NCBI RefSeq assembly: GCF_900109455.1
Contig: NZ_FOAG01000003.1
Location: forward strand, 124,001 to 188,000
Reading direction: 5' to 3'
DNA length: 64,000 nt
Origin: Roseovarius azorensis
Lineage (GTDB): Bacteria > Pseudomonadota > Alphaproteobacteria > Rhodobacterales > Rhodobacteraceae
In this document: in pieces, positions 26,775 through 36,734 of the stretch
Numbering within the stretch: the stretch's first letter is position 1
How the letters are laid out: each line of letters begins with the position of its first letter
Translations under genes and position numbers: made by a program
The notes under the pieces: model-generated
What the model was told of the DNA's origin: nothing
Seen by the model: the letters and a program-made list of their open reading frames with translations, nothing else
The model's database searches: none

Positions 26775-27812
26775 ATGAGCCAGACCCTGATCCTACGCCG
26801 CCCCGATGACTGGCACCTGCATCTGCGCGATGGCGCGATGCTGCGCGCCGTGCTGCCCGAAACCGCGCGCCATTTCGCCCGTGCCATCGTGATGCCAAAT
26901 CTGGTACCGCCGGTGGTCACGAGCGGTGACGCCCGCGCCTATCGCGACCGTATCCTCGCCGCTCTGCCCGAAGGTGCGGATTTCACACCGCTGATGACGC
27001 TCTACCTGACAGAGAATACCGACCCCGAGGATGTCGCCGCCGCCCATGCCGCGGGCCTCATCACAGCGGTCAAGCTCTACCCGGCAGGGGCCACCACCAA
27101 TTCGGCCAGCGGCGTGCGCGATTTCGACGCCGTGCGCCCCGTGCTCGACAGGATGGCCGAGATCGGCCTGCCGCTCTGCGTGCATGGCGAGGTGACCGAT
27201 CCCGCCACCGACATCTTTGACCGCGAGGCGGTGTTCATCGACCGCGTGCTCGATCCCATCCGCCGCGCCACGCCGGGTCTGCGCGTGGTGATGGAACATA
27301 TCACCACCTCGCAGGGCGTCGATTATGTTGGATCGCAGGACCGCGACCTCGCCGCCACCATCACCACGCATCACCTCGTGATCAACCGCAACCACATGCT
27401 GGCGGGCGGGATCAGGCCGCATTACTACTGCCTGCCCGTGGCCAAGCGCGAAGAGCACCGCCTTGCTCTGCGCGCCGCCGCCACAGGCGGCGACCGGCGC
27501 TTTTTCCTCGGCACCGACAGCGCGCCCCACACCGATCCGCTCAAGGAAAACGCCTGCGGCTGCGCCGGTTGTTTCACCGCGCCCAACACGCTCTCGATCC
27601 TCGCACATGTCTTCGAGGACGAAGGCGCGCTCGACCGACTCGAGGGCTTTGCTTCGTTGCACGGCTCCGCCTTCTATGGTCTGCCCCCCAACGAGACGCG
27701 GATCACGCTGACCAGGGGCGCGCCCGTCCACTACCCCGCCCGGATCGAGACGGGCGAGGGCCCCGTCACCGTCTTCGACCCCGGATTTCCCCTGCACTGG
27801 CATGTGACCTGA
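26775..27812 (+). CDS. pyrC: Dihydroorotase
   Basis: A 345-residue class II dihydroorotase, which closes carbamoyl-aspartate to dihydroorotate in pyrimidine synthesis. Zinc-ligand HLHLRDG follows RRPDDW near the N-terminus; MPNLVPPV, the carbamylated-lysine segment [28 protein letters not shown] and LGTDSAPH are all present. The start [13 protein letters not shown] at 26775 matches family length; two upstream in-frame ATGs exist. pyrE follows 76 bases downstream across a dispersed repeat copy. Confidence 0.95.
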   Translation: MSQTLILRRPDDWHLHLRDGAMLRAVLPETARHFARAIVMPNLVPPVVTSGDARAYRDRILAALPEGADFTPLMTLYLTENTDPEDVAAAHAAGLITAVKLYPAGATTNSASGVRDFDAVRPVLDRMAEIGLPLCVHGEVTDPATDIFDREAVFIDRVLDPIRRATPGLRVVMEHITTSQGVDYVGSQDRDLAATITTHHLVINRNHMLAGGIRPHYYCLPVAKREEHRLALRAAATGGDRRFFLGTDSAPHTDPLKENACGCAGCFTAPNTLSILAHVFEDEGALDRLEGFASLHGSAFYGLPPNETRITLTRGAPVHYPARIETGEGPVTVFDPGFPLHWHVT

Positions 27813-27813
27813 G

Positions 27814-27846
27814 CCTCTTCTTGGCGAAAATACCCCCGCCGGAGGC
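27814..27846. repeat. Rhodobacterales-type intergenic repeat between pyrC and pyrE
   Basis: CCTCTTCTTGGCGAAAATAC followed by CCCCGCCGGAGGC. The GCCTCCGG...CCGGAGGC-like ends and the TTGGCGAAAATACCCC core match the repeat class seen at 24549, here starting 1 base after the pyrC stop codon. Confidence 0.65.
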
Positions 27847-27888
27847 ATTGAAACTCTTGCGCGGAACAACCGCAAAAAGGACCAACCG

Positions 27889-28566
27889 ATGATCCCCAGC
27901 ACCTACCCTCCCAAAGAGGAAATCGCCCGCCTCACCGCCCGCATGCTGCTGGAGATCGAAGCAGTGCATTTCAACGCGGAAGAGCCTTTCACCTTCGCCT
28001 CGGGCCTGCGCTCGCCAACCTATGTCGACTGCCGCAAGCTGGTCAGCTACCCGCGCATCCGCGCCACGCTGATGGATTTTCTCACCATCACCATCATGCG
28101 CAACGCCGGGTTCGAAGCGTTCGACAACGTCGCGGGCGGCGAGACGGCGGGCATTCCCTTTGCCGCGCTGGTGGCCGAACGCCTCGGGTTGCCGATGACC
28201 TATGTGCGCAAGAAACCCAAGGGCTACGGGCGTAATGCCCGCATCGAGGGTGTGATGACCGAGGGGCAGCGCGTGCTTCTGGTCGAGGATCTGACGACCG
28301 ACGGCGGCTCCAAGCTCTCTTTCGTCGATGCGATCCGCGAGACCGGCGCTAATTGCGCCCATACGGCGGTGATTTTCTACTACGGCATCTTCCCCGAAAC
28401 CGAGAAGGTTCTCGGCGATCATGGGGTCGCGCTGCACCATCTGTGCACCTGGTGGGACGTGCTGGCCGAGACCCGCGCGCAGGGTAGTTTCGACGTCCGG
28501 ACACTCGACGCGGTTGCCGAATTCCTGAGTGACCCACGTAAGTGGCAGGCGGCAAACAAGAAATAA
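27889..28566 (+). CDS. pyrE: Orotate phosphoribosyltransferase
   Basis: A 225-residue type I phosphoribosyltransferase that joins orotate and PRPP to give orotidine monophosphate. The PRPP-binding motif is [13 protein letters not shown] (~residues 127-139). The preceding [20 protein letters not shown] is the family N-terminus, and [17 protein letters not shown] forms the flexible loop. It pairs with pyrC just upstream. The stop lies at the edge of a region with DnaA-box-like sequences leading to dnaB. Confidence 0.95.
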   Translation: MIPSTYPPKEEIARLTARMLLEIEAVHFNAEEPFTFASGLRSPTYVDCRKLVSYPRIRATLMDFLTITIMRNAGFEAFDNVAGGETAGIPFAALVAERLGLPMTYVRKKPKGYGRNARIEGVMTEGQRVLLVEDLTTDGGSKLSFVDAIRETGANCAHTAVIFYYGIFPETEKVLGDHGVALHHLCTWWDVLAETRAQGSFDVRTLDAVAEFLSDPRKWQAANKK

Positions 28567-28568
28567 AC

Positions 28569-28712
28569 TTATCCCCAGAGCGTTAGAATTCTGCCATCTC
28601 GAATCGCAATCGCACCCGAAATATGGTAGGATTTTTCTGCACAATCACACCATGTGGCAGTTGCAGACGCGCGTCAGGCTTATCCACCGGCTTTTCCCTC
28701 TGATCCTCCACA
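28569..28712 (+). promoter_or_regulatory. DnaA-box-like sequences upstream of dnaB
   Basis: The 225-base gap between pyrE and dnaB holds TTATCCCCA (28569-28577) and TTATCCACC (28680-28688), each one base from the consensus TTATCCACA, and a weaker TCCTCCACA (28704-28712), all in the same orientation. The gap is also AT-richer than its surroundings (28590-28660), so it probably holds the dnaB promoter. DnaA control of dnaB is an inference. Confidence 0.4.
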
Positions 28713-28791
28713 GGGTTATACCAGTGGCGGTCCATGCGGGGTTCGCCTAAGAATACCAAGCACAAAAAACCGAAAAACGGGGACAGCAGGC

Positions 28792-30279
28792 ATGAACGAA
28801 ATCACCGCTTTCAATCCGACCGGGGCCGAAATCGAGGCCGCCGAGACGATGCCGCATTCGATCGAGGCCGAACAACAGCTTCTGGGCGCGATCCTGACCA
28901 ATAACGATGTTTATGACCGCGTCGCACAGATCATCGGACCACAGCATTTCTACGACCCCGTGCATGCCCGCATTTTCGAGACCGCCGCCGCGCGCATCGC
29001 CAAGAATGCCCTTGCCTCGCCCGTCACCCTGCGCGCCTTTCTGGAGAATGACGAGGGCCTCAAGGAACTGGGCGGTCCCGCCTATCTGGTGAAACTCGCC
29101 GGTGCCGCGATCTCGACCTTTGCGGCGCGCGATTACGCGCAGATGATCTATGATCTGGCGATCCGCCGCGAACTGATCGCTCTGGGCCATGAAATCGCCG
29201 GCAAGGCAGCGCGCGTCGATGTCGACAGCGAGCCGAAGGACCAGATCGTCGAAGCTGAGCAGAAACTCTACCAACTCGCCGAACAGGGTCAGTCTGAAAC
29301 AGGATTTCAGAGCTTTCTCAAGGCAGTAACAGACGCAGTTAATGTTGCTAACGCGGCCTATCAGCGCGAGGGCGGGCTGGCGGGCATCGCCACCGGCCTT
29401 GTCGATCTCGACAGCAAGCTGGGCGGCCTGCACAAATCCGACCTGCTGATTCTCGCCGGTCGCCCGTCGATGGGCAAGACCTCGCTGGCGACCAACATCG
29501 CCTTCAACATCGCCCGCGCCTATCGCCGCGGCACTCTGCCCGACGGCTCCGAAGGGGCGGTTGACGGTGGCGTGGTGGGTTTTTTCTCGCTGGAAATGAG
29601 CGCCGAACAGCTGGCGGGCCGGGTGTTGGCCGAAGCCTCGGAAATCTCGTCGCACAAGATCCGCCAGGGCGACATGGACGAGGTTGAATTCCGCCGTTTC
29701 GTCGATGCCGCCAAGACGCTCGAATCCTGTCCGCTCTATATCGACGATACCGCCGCCATCCCCATCGCTCAGCTTGCCGCCCGTGCCCGCCGCCTAAAGC
29801 GCACGCATGGGCTGGATGTGCTGATCGTCGACTACCTGCAACTGGTGCGCGGCTCGGCCGACAACCGCGTGCAGGAAATCGGCGAGATTTCCATGGGCCT
29901 CAAGGCCATCGCCAAGGAGTTGCACATCCCCGTCATTGCGCTCTCGCAGCTCTCTCGGCAGGTCGAAAACCGCGAGGACAAGCGCCCGCAGCTATCGGAT
30001 CTGCGCGAATCCGGATCCATCGAGCAGGATGCCGATGTGGTCATGTTCGTGTTTCGCGAGGAATACTACAAGGAGCGTGAAAAGCCCGGCGATCACGAGA
30101 TGGACAAGATGGCGGAATGGCAAGAGGCCATGGCGCGTCTGCATGGCAAGGCCGAGGTGATCATCGGCAAACAGCGCCATGGTCCCATCGGCACCGTCGA
30201 GTTGAGCTTCGAGGCGCAATTCACTCGGTTTGGCAATCTTGTGAAGCCCTGGCAACAGGGCAGCGGACAGGACTTCTGA
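28792..30279 (+). CDS. dnaB: Replicative DNA helicase
   Basis: A 495-residue hexameric helicase that unwinds DNA at the replication fork. The N-terminal domain starts MPHSIEAEQQLLGAIL. The RecA-like domain shows Walker A GRPSMGKTSLA, VGFFSLEMSAEQL, Walker B VLIVDYLQLV, SQLSRQVE and RESGSIEQDADVV; it ends GTVELSFEAQFTRF. The start MNEITAFNP at 28792 is preceded by a purine-rich GGGGACAGCAGG. Length is normal and there is no intein. Confidence 0.97.
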   Translation: MNEITAFNPTGAEIEAAETMPHSIEAEQQLLGAILTNNDVYDRVAQIIGPQHFYDPVHARIFETAAARIAKNALASPVTLRAFLENDEGLKELGGPAYLVKLAGAAISTFAARDYAQMIYDLAIRRELIALGHEIAGKAARVDVDSEPKDQIVEAEQKLYQLAEQGQSETGFQSFLKAVTDAVNVANAAYQREGGLAGIATGLVDLDSKLGGLHKSDLLILAGRPSMGKTSLATNIAFNIARAYRRGTLPDGSEGAVDGGVVGFFSLEMSAEQLAGRVLAEASEISSHKIRQGDMDEVEFRRFVDAAKTLESCPLYIDDTAAIPIAQLAARARRLKRTHGLDVLIVDYLQLVRGSADNRVQEIGEISMGLKAIAKELHIPVIALSQLSRQVENREDKRPQLSDLRESGSIEQDADVVMFVFREEYYKEREKPGDHEMDKMAEWQEAMARLHGKAEVIIGKQRHGPIGTVELSFEAQFTRFGNLVKPWQQGSGQDF

Positions 30280-30300
30280 CGCGCACCCTCCGGATCGTCC

Positions 30301-31140
30301 TCAGACCCGGACGCCGCGCCGCCCGGCCAGATCGGTGAAATACTGCCAGGCCACCCGCCCCGACCGCGCCCCGCGCGTCGCCTGCCACTCGATCGCCTCG
30401 GCGCGCAGCGCAACATCGTCGATCCCGACGCCGTAGGCGTCACAATAGCCGCGGATCATGGCAAGGTATTCATCCTGATCACACGGATGGAACCCCAGCC
30501 ACAACCCGAACCGATCCGACAGCGACACCTTTTCCTCTACCGCCTCGGAGGGGCTGATCGCCGACGAGCGTTCGTTCTCGATCATGTCCCGCGGCATCAG
30601 GTGGCGGCGGTTCGAGGTGGCGTAGAATACCACATTGTCGGGCCGCCCCTCGATGCCGCCATCCAGAACCGCCTTTAGCGATTTGTAATGCTGGTCGTCA
30701 TGGCTGAATGACAGGTCATCGCAAAACAGCAGGAACCGCGCGTCGCTGCCCCGCAGCAGGTTGAGCAGACGCCCGACAGAGGGAAGATCCTCGCGCTGCA
30801 ATTCCACGATCTTGAGCGGCAGACCCTCGGCCCGCACGGCACCGTGCACGGCCTTGACTAGGCTCGACTTGCCCATGCCGCGCGCGCCCCACAAGAGCGC
30901 ATTGTTGGCGGGCAGGCCACGGGCGAACTGCCGTGTATTGGCCAGCAACGTATCGCGCGCCCGCTCAATCCCGACCAGCAGCGACATATCCACCCTGCTG
31001 ACCTGCGCCACCGGCTCCAGCCGATCAGGACCGACATGCCAGACAAAGGCGTCCGCCGCGTGGAAATCCGGCGCGCTCAGCGGTGCGGGGCTCATCCGCT
31101 CCAGCGCCGCGGCAATTCGCTCCAGAGGATCAGTGGTCAT
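30301..31140 (-). CDS. DUF815 family AAA-type ATPase
   Basis: A 279-residue P-loop protein. Walker A GARGMGKS (85-92), Walker B FLLFCDDLSFS, and YATSNRRHLMPRD with sensor-like residues fit the DUF815 family. A conserved ESLSDRFGLWLGF-type segment follows (here EKVSLSDRFGLWLGF). The biochemical function is not established. Its ATG directly abuts the tatC stop, so it is the last gene of the tat operon, an arrangement common in this order. It is convergent with dnaB. Confidence 0.85.
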   Translation of the reverse strand: MTTDPLERIAAALERMSPAPLSAPDFHAADAFVWHVGPDRLEPVAQVSRVDMSLLVGIERARDTLLANTRQFARGLPANNALLWGARGMGKSSLVKAVHGAVRAEGLPLKIVELQREDLPSVGRLLNLLRGSDARFLLFCDDLSFSHDDQHYKSLKAVLDGGIEGRPDNVVFYATSNRRHLMPRDMIENERSSAISPSEAVEEKVSLSDRFGLWLGFHPCDQDEYLAMIRGYCDAYGVGIDDVALRAEAIEWQATRGARSGRVAWQYFTDLAGRRGVRV

Positions 31141-32043
31141 TCAGCTCTTGCTCTTGTCGGTCTCGGTGTCGGCGAGCGGCTCGTCGGGATCGAATTCCGG
31201 GGCGTCCTCTTCGTCCTCGAACCACAGGCCCTGCTCGCGCAATTCCTTCTCGCGCTTCTTCTCGACGCGCCTGACCAACTGAATGGACGCCTCGTAAAGA
31301 CCATAAACCACGATAAAGAGAATGATCTGCGTGATCACATCCGGCGGCGTCACCAATGCGGCCAGCACCAGAATGCCCACCACCGCATATTTGCGCACCG
31401 ATCTGAGTCCGTCCGCACTCACCAGCCCGGCCTTGCCCATCAGGGTCAGCAGCACGGGCAACTGAAAGCACATGCCAAAGGCCACGATGAACTTGACCGT
31501 GAGGTTCAGATATTCCTGCGCCGAGCCCTGAAACACGACCGACAGCGGAGCCGCGTTCATGCCCCCATCAATCGCCTCTCCCTCGCCGCCGAACTGCTGA
31601 AACCCGAGGAAAAACTCATAGGCCAGCGGTGTGACCACGTAAAAGGCGAAGGCCGCCCCGAGAAAGAACATGAACGGCGAGGCCACGAGAAACGGCAGGA
31701 ACGCGCCCTTTTCCGACTTGTAGAGCCCCGGCGCCACGAACCGCCACATCTGGTTGGCGATATAGGGAAAGGCAAGAATGAACCCGCCCAGAAGCGAGAC
31801 CTTGATGGCGACAAAGAACCCCTCTTGCGGGCTTATGAAGATCAGATCGCAATCCTGGCCGCGTTCGGCCAGTACGGAACATAGCGGTGCAGTCAGGAAA
31901 TTGAAGATGGGCGTGGCCACGGTAAAGCAGATCACCATGCCGATGATGAAGGCCACCACGGAATGGATAAGCCGCGTGCGCAACTCCGCCAGATGCTCGA
32001 TCAGCGGCGCGCTGCTGTCCTCGATCTCGTCGTTCGGGGTCAT
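31141..32043 (-). CDS. tatC: Sec-independent protein translocase subunit TatC
   Basis: A 300-residue inner-membrane protein with six predicted helices. The N-terminal [17 protein letters not shown] is the TatC signature that binds twin-arginine signal peptides; [15 protein letters not shown] (here [15 protein letters not shown]) follows. The C-terminus is a long acidic and charged tail after residue ~265. It forms the signal-receptor core of the Tat export machine with TatB. It overlaps tatB by 4 bases. Confidence 0.96.
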   Translation of the reverse strand: MTPNDEIEDSSAPLIEHLAELRTRLIHSVVAFIIGMVICFTVATPIFNFLTAPLCSVLAERGQDCDLIFISPQEGFFVAIKVSLLGGFILAFPYIANQMWRFVAPGLYKSEKGAFLPFLVASPFMFFLGAAFAFYVVTPLAYEFFLGFQQFGGEGEAIDGGMNAAPLSVVFQGSAQEYLNLTVKFIVAFGMCFQLPVLLTLMGKAGLVSADGLRSVRKYAVVGILVLAALVTPPDVITQIILFIVVYGLYEASIQLVRRVEKKREKELREQGLWFEDEEDAPEFDPDEPLADTETDKSKS

Positions 32044-32534
32044 GCCTGATCCTTGGCCTTGGCTCTGGCCTTCGCCTTGGACTTCGGCGCCGCCTTGGGT
32101 TTCGGAGCGCTGGCGGTCGTGGCCGCCTTATCGCCCGGCGCCGCCACGGCGGCCTCTGCCTCGGCAGTTTTACGCGCACTTGCCATGTCGGCAGCTTTCT
32201 CCCGGATCTTGTCTGCCTGGGCCTGCCGTTCTTCGCTGAGTGCGGGTTTGGCGCTGTCCTTGAGGTCGCGCGTTACGCTGTCGGTGGTCTTGCGCACCTC
32301 ATCCATAGCCGATTTCATCGGGTTGGATGCCTTTTTGAACGTGTTTGTGATATCGTTCACGCCCGATTGATCGGCGGCGTCGTTCATCGCGCGGCTGAAT
32401 TCACGGGCCATGCCCTTGGCCTTGCCGATGAACTTGCCTACCGCGCGGAACATTCCGGGCAGATCCTTGGGGCCCACGACGATCAGCGCCACGATGCCAA
32501 TGAGCAAGAGCTCGGTCCAGCCCAGGTCAAACAT
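32040..32534 (-). CDS. tatB: Sec-independent protein translocase subunit TatB
   Basis: A 164-residue protein. One N-terminal membrane helix ([22 protein letters not shown]) is followed by the [14 protein letters not shown] amphipathic helix. The rest is a charged, alanine/lysine-rich tail. The glutamate at residue 8 in the helix is the usual TatB polar residue. It pairs with TatC in the substrate-binding complex. It starts 7 bases after tatA and overlaps tatC. Confidence 0.93.
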   Translation of the reverse strand: MFDLGWTELLLIGIVALIVVGPKDLPGMFRAVGKFIGKAKGMAREFSRAMNDAADQSGVNDITNTFKKASNPMKSAMDEVRKTTDSVTRDLKDSAKPALSEERQAQADKIREKAADMASARKTAEAEAAVAAPGDKAATTASAPKPKAAPKSKAKARAKAKDQA

Positions 32535-32541
32535 TTATGGC

Positions 32542-32766
32542 TCAGGCCTTGTCTTTTTGGTCAGCCGGGGTCACGTCGCGTGCCTCGTCCACCGCAGATT
32601 TGCTCTCGTCCTCAAGCTCTTTACTACCTTCGGCCACGCCCTTCTTGAACGAGGTGATGCCCTTGCCAACCTCGCCCATCAGCGACGAAATCTTGCCGCG
32701 ACCAAAAAGCACGAGCACCACCACGGCAATGAGCAGAAGGCCGGGTAGGCCGATATTGTTCAGCAT
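32542..32766 (-). CDS. tatA: Sec-independent protein translocase subunit TatA
   Basis: A 74-residue protein with a single N-terminal membrane helix (residues ~5-21), the hinge FGRGKI, then an amphipathic helix [15 protein letters not shown] and an acidic tail. TatA oligomers form the transport passage for folded proteins. It is first in the tatABC-DUF815 operon. The 159-base gap before it contains a GGGGG...CCCCC hairpin (about 32786-32805). Confidence 0.95.
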   Translation of the reverse strand: MLNNIGLPGLLLIAVVVLVLFGRGKISSLMGEVGKGITSFKKGVAEGSKELEDESKSAVDEARDVTPADQKDKA

Positions 32767-32925
32767 GTCTGTCTCTCCCTTGCTCGGGGGGCGTAAACAG
32801 CCCCCGCGAATATCATTGGTCTATCTAGTAGCTCACAGCAGCCATTAAAAGCACCAAAGCCGTGCGCGGTCCTCAATTCGTGACAATTTTTGCGATCCCA
32901 CCCTATGCGCGGGTGCAAGTCCGGG

Positions 32926-34053
32926 TCAATCGGCGCTCTGCGCCTCCGCGCGGCTCTTGCCGCTCACATTCATCGCCAGCGTCGCGGCCATGAACTGATC
33001 AAGATCGCCGTCAAGCACCCCTTTCGTGTCCGATGTCTCGACCCCGGTGCGCAGATCCTTGACCATCTGATAGGGCTGCAGCACGTAAGACCGGATCTGA
33101 TTGCCCCAGCCCGCATCGCCCTTGGCGTCATGCGCCTCGGTGATGGCGGCATTGCGGCGGTCCAGTTCCAGCTGATAGAGGCGCGATTTCAACGCCTTCA
33201 TGGCAATATCACGGTTCTGATGCTGGGATTTCTGCGACGATGTCACCACGATGCCGGTTGGCATGTGGGTGATCCTGACCGCCGAGTCGGTGGTGTTCAC
33301 ATGCTGCCCGCCCGCACCGGAGCTTCGATAGGTGTCGATGCGGATATCGGCCGGATTGACCTCGATCTCGATATTGTCATCGACCACCGGATAGACCCAG
33401 ACCGAACAGAACGACGTATGCCTCTTGGCCGCCGAGTCGAAGGGCGAGATACGCACCAGACGATGCACCCCCGATTCGGACTTCAGCCAGCCATAGGCAT
33501 TGTGGCCACTGATCTTGTAGGCGGCGGACTTGATTCCCGCCTCATCGCCCGCACTCTCGGATTGCAGCTCGACCGTGTAGCCGCGTTTTTCCGCCCAGCG
33601 CACATACATCCGCGCCAGCATCGAGGCCCAGTCGCAGCTTTCTGTGCCGCCAGCACCTGCGTTGATCTCCAGAAACGTGTCATTGGCATCGGCCTCGCCA
33701 TCCAGCAGCGCCTCCAGTTCCCTGGCCGCTGCCACCTTGGCCAGCGCTCGTAGCGCCGCTTCGGCCTCGGTCACGACCTCGACATCGCCTTCCATCTCGC
33801 CCAGTTCGATGAGACCGATATTGTCTTCAAGCTCCTGCTTGATGCTGTCATGGGTATCCAGCGCATCGACCAGAGCCTGCCGGTCGCGCATCAGCTTTTG
33901 CGCATTGGCCGGATCATCCCAGAGCGCCGGATCCTCGACCCGCGCATTGAACTCCTCCAGCCGATGTTTCGCGGTCTCCCACCCCAGCCGCTGGCGCAGC
34001 AGGTCCAGCGACTTTTCGATCTCCGACACGAGGTTCTGGGTTTCTGCGCGCAT
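32926..34053 (-). CDS. prfB: Peptide chain release factor 2
   Basis: A 375-residue release factor that ends translation at UGA and UAA. The GGQ motif is in [15 protein letters not shown], and the stop-codon-reading tripeptide SPF is in [15 protein letters not shown]. The frame is continuous from MRAETQ, so the programmed +1 frameshift found in many bacterial prfB genes is absent. It lies downstream of mrcA in an amidase-PBP1A-prfB block. Confidence 0.96.
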   Translation of the reverse strand: MRAETQNLVSEIEKSLDLLRQRLGWETAKHRLEEFNARVEDPALWDDPANAQKLMRDRQALVDALDTHDSIKQELEDNIGLIELGEMEGDVEVVTEAEAALRALAKVAAARELEALLDGEADANDTFLEINAGAGGTESCDWASMLARMYVRWAEKRGYTVELQSESAGDEAGIKSAAYKISGHNAYGWLKSESGVHRLVRISPFDSAAKRHTSFCSVWVYPVVDDNIEIEVNPADIRIDTYRSSGAGGQHVNTTDSAVRITHMPTGIVVTSSQKSQHQNRDIAMKALKSRLYQLELDRRNAAITEAHDAKGDAGWGNQIRSYVLQPYQMVKDLRTGVETSDTKGVLDGDLDQFMAATLAMNVSGKSRAEAQSAD

Positions 34054-34117
34054 TTACATGTCCTTGGCTGGTCAGTGGCGCGTGATAGCGCAGCGCACCG
34101 GCACGGGCAAGAGAGCC

Positions 34118-36625
34118 TTAATACAATCCGCCCGAACTCATGCTGCCAAAACTGGCCTTGCCGCCCACCTGCGCCTTTTCGCCGGTCGAGGTGGTGACCT
34201 CCTCCACATTTTCCCGCTCGCCCGCCTGAAACAGATCAAGATCGGTTCCCATCGCAAAACCGCCGTCATACATCAGCCCGAATATCGGCTCTTCGCCATC
34301 CCGGAAATATTCGGCCACCACAAACTCGCCCTCCGCATCGTCCGGCAGACGGGCGCCGCTGTAGCGGTCGATCTTGATGAAATGACCGCCCGGCGGCACT
34401 TCGAACGGGCCGCCGCCGTATTTCTGGACGGCCTCCGTCATGAACTCCTGGAACACCGGGCCGCACAACGATGACCCATAGGCCGCACGACCCAGACCGC
34501 GCGGTTGATCGTGGCCGATATAGCAGCCCGCCACGATATTGCTGGTAAAGCCTATGAACCACACATCGCGCGCGTCATTGGTGGTGCCGGTCTTGCCCGC
34601 CACCGGCACCGGCAGATTGATCGCCCCCGAAGCGGTGCCGCGATCCACCACGCCCTTGAGCATCGAGGTCAACTGATAGGCGGTGACTGCATTCATGACC
34701 TGCTCGCGGTCCGATACGATCCGCGGGCCGCGCGTGGCCGGGATGGTGGGATCGTCACAATCCACGCAATCGCGCAGATCATGACGATAGATCGTCTTGC
34801 CATAGCGGTCCTGCACCCGGTCCACCAGCGTCGGGCGCACCCGCTCGCCGCCATTGGCGAACATCGCATAGGCCGCCACCATATTGTAGAGCGTGGTCTC
34901 CTCCGACCCCAGCGAATTGGCCAGAAACTGACCCATGTTCTCGTAAACGCCAAAGCGTTCGGCATAGCGGGCCACCACATCCATCCCCACCTCCTGCGCA
35001 AGTCGGATGGTCATCAGGTTGCGCGACTGCTCGATGCCGGTGCGCAGCGGCGTGGGGCCGTAGAACTTGTTGGTCGAATTGCGCGGCCGCCACAGCCCCT
35101 GCGGCGTGTCGATCTCAATGGGCGCGTCGATCACGATGGTGGCGGGGCTGTAGCCGCTGTCGAGAGCGGCGGCATAGACGAACGGCTTGAAGGACGAACC
35201 CGGCTGCCGCATCGCCTGCGTGGCGCGGTTGAACACCGAGGCCTGATAGGAAAACCCGCCCTGCATCGCGATCACACGGCCCGAATTCACATCCATCGCC
35301 ATGAATCCGCCCTGCACTTCGGGAACCTGCCGCAGGCTCCAGTTGGCAAAGGTGCCGTTGTCATCGGTCGCGCGGCGCACATGCACCACATCGCCCGGCG
35401 TGAATGTCGCCCTGAAATCGCCGCGCAGCCAGGAAATATCCTTGCGCGGCACCTCGTGGATGCCCTCAACCCCCTCAATGCCGATCCGCATCGCCTGATC
35501 GCCCGGTTCCAGCACCACCGCCGGATACCATTGCCCGTCCAGATCAATATCCCGAGGCACCGACAGCGCACTCAGCGCCTCACGCCACCCGGCCTCGCTG
35601 TCCAGCGCCTCCGGCGGCAGCACCAGCCCCGTGCCCCGCCAGCGTCCCCGTCCCCGGTCATAGGCTTCGAGCTGCCGACGCAGGGCGCGGGCGGCATGCA
35701 CCTGCATCTCCGGTTCGATGGTGGCGCGCACGCTCAGACCGCCGGTAAAGAATTCGCCCTCGCCGAAATCCTGACTCAACTGTCTACGGATTTCATCGGT
35801 GAAATAATCGCGCGGCGGCAGTTCCGCGCTGAACGGGGCAAAATCGCCATTCTGCACGCTGCGCAGCGGCTGCGCACGTTCGGCCTCATACTCCTCTTCA
35901 GTCAGATAGCCGTTTTCCCACATCTCCCTCAGCACGAAATTGCGCCGGTCCAGCAGGCGCTCTTTCTGGCGCACCGGGTGAAAATCGCTGGGTGCCTTCG
36001 GCATCGACGCCAGCATTGCCGCCTCATGCGGCTCCAGGTCGCGCAGGCTCTTGTTGAAATAGGTCTGCGCGGCGGCGGCCACGCCATAGCTGTTCTGGCC
36101 AAGGAAAATCTCGTTGAGATAAAGCTCAAGAATCTTCTCCTTGCTCAGCGTCTCCTCAATCCGCGTGGCAAGAATGATCTCCTTGATTTTGCGCTCCATC
36201 TGGCGGTCGCCGGACAACAGAAAGTTCTTCATCACCTGCTGGGTGATGGTCGAGGCCCCACGCAGATTGCGCCCGCGCGACTTGACCGCATCGACCAGCG
36301 CCGAAGCAATGCCCACGGCGTCATAACCGCCATGCGTATAAAAATTCTTGTCCTCGGCGCTGATGAATGCCTGCTTGACCAGATCGGGAATATCGCTCGC
36401 CGGGGTGAACAGCCGGCGCTCCTGCGCGAATTCGTCGATGATCCGCCCCTCGCCGGAATAGATCCGGCTGATCGTGGGGGGCGTGTAATTGGCCAGAGAT
36501 TCGTGGCTGGGCAGATCCTGACCATATATATGCAGGACCGCGCCAAGGCTCAGTCCGACGACCACCACAACGAGGGTGATCAGACTGAACAGTGTCCCCA
36601 AGAGACTTAGAATCGGACGTAGCAC
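34118..36625 (-). CDS. mrcA: Penicillin-binding protein 1A (bifunctional transglycosylase/transpeptidase)
   Basis: An 835-residue murein synthase. A membrane anchor spans residues ~5-32. The glycosyltransferase domain contains the catalytic Glu91 in SAEDKNFYTHGG, then RGASTITQQVMKN and RKIKEIILA. An OB-like insert follows. The transpeptidase domain has SSFK with the acyl-accepting serine near residue 477, SRN and KTGTTND. The start is set at a GTG (36625) preceded by GGGGG, because the frame further upstream overlaps the amidase gene and has no family-like sequence. prfB follows. Confidence 0.93.
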   Translation of the reverse strand: MLRPILSLLGTLFSLITLVVVVVGLSLGAVLHIYGQDLPSHESLANYTPPTISRIYSGEGRIIDEFAQERRLFTPASDIPDLVKQAFISAEDKNFYTHGGYDAVGIASALVDAVKSRGRNLRGASTITQQVMKNFLLSGDRQMERKIKEIILATRIEETLSKEKILELYLNEIFLGQNSYGVAAAAQTYFNKSLRDLEPHEAAMLASMPKAPSDFHPVRQKERLLDRRNFVLREMWENGYLTEEEYEAERAQPLRSVQNGDFAPFSAELPPRDYFTDEIRRQLSQDFGEGEFFTGGLSVRATIEPEMQVHAARALRRQLEAYDRGRGRWRGTGLVLPPEALDSEAGWREALSALSVPRDIDLDGQWYPAVVLEPGDQAMRIGIEGVEGIHEVPRKDISWLRGDFRATFTPGDVVHVRRATDDNGTFANWSLRQVPEVQGGFMAMDVNSGRVIAMQGGFSYQASVFNRATQAMRQPGSSFKPFVYAAALDSGYSPATIVIDAPIEIDTPQGLWRPRNSTNKFYGPTPLRTGIEQSRNLMTIRLAQEVGMDVVARYAERFGVYENMGQFLANSLGSEETTLYNMVAAYAMFANGGERVRPTLVDRVQDRYGKTIYRHDLRDCVDCDDPTIPATRGPRIVSDREQVMNAVTAYQLTSMLKGVVDRGTASGAINLPVPVAGKTGTTNDARDVWFIGFTSNIVAGCYIGHDQPRGLGRAAYGSSLCGPVFQEFMTEAVQKYGGGPFEVPPGGHFIKIDRYSGARLPDDAEGEFVVAEYFRDGEEPIFGLMYDGGFAMGTDLDLFQAGERENVEEVTTSTGEKAQVGGKASFGSMSSGGLY

Positions 36626-36734
36626 CGCGGCCCCCGCAAATCTTATGCGCCCGATATAGGCATCCCAGCCGTCCGGGTCAAAAGAGAATAACCCTGACGC
36701 CGCGCCGATCTCTGTACAAAGGCCCGGTTCCGGC

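Noticed and set aside
32926..34053. Programmed frameshift in prfB
   Set aside because: The frame is continuous from start to stop with no in-frame TGA, so no frameshift is needed.
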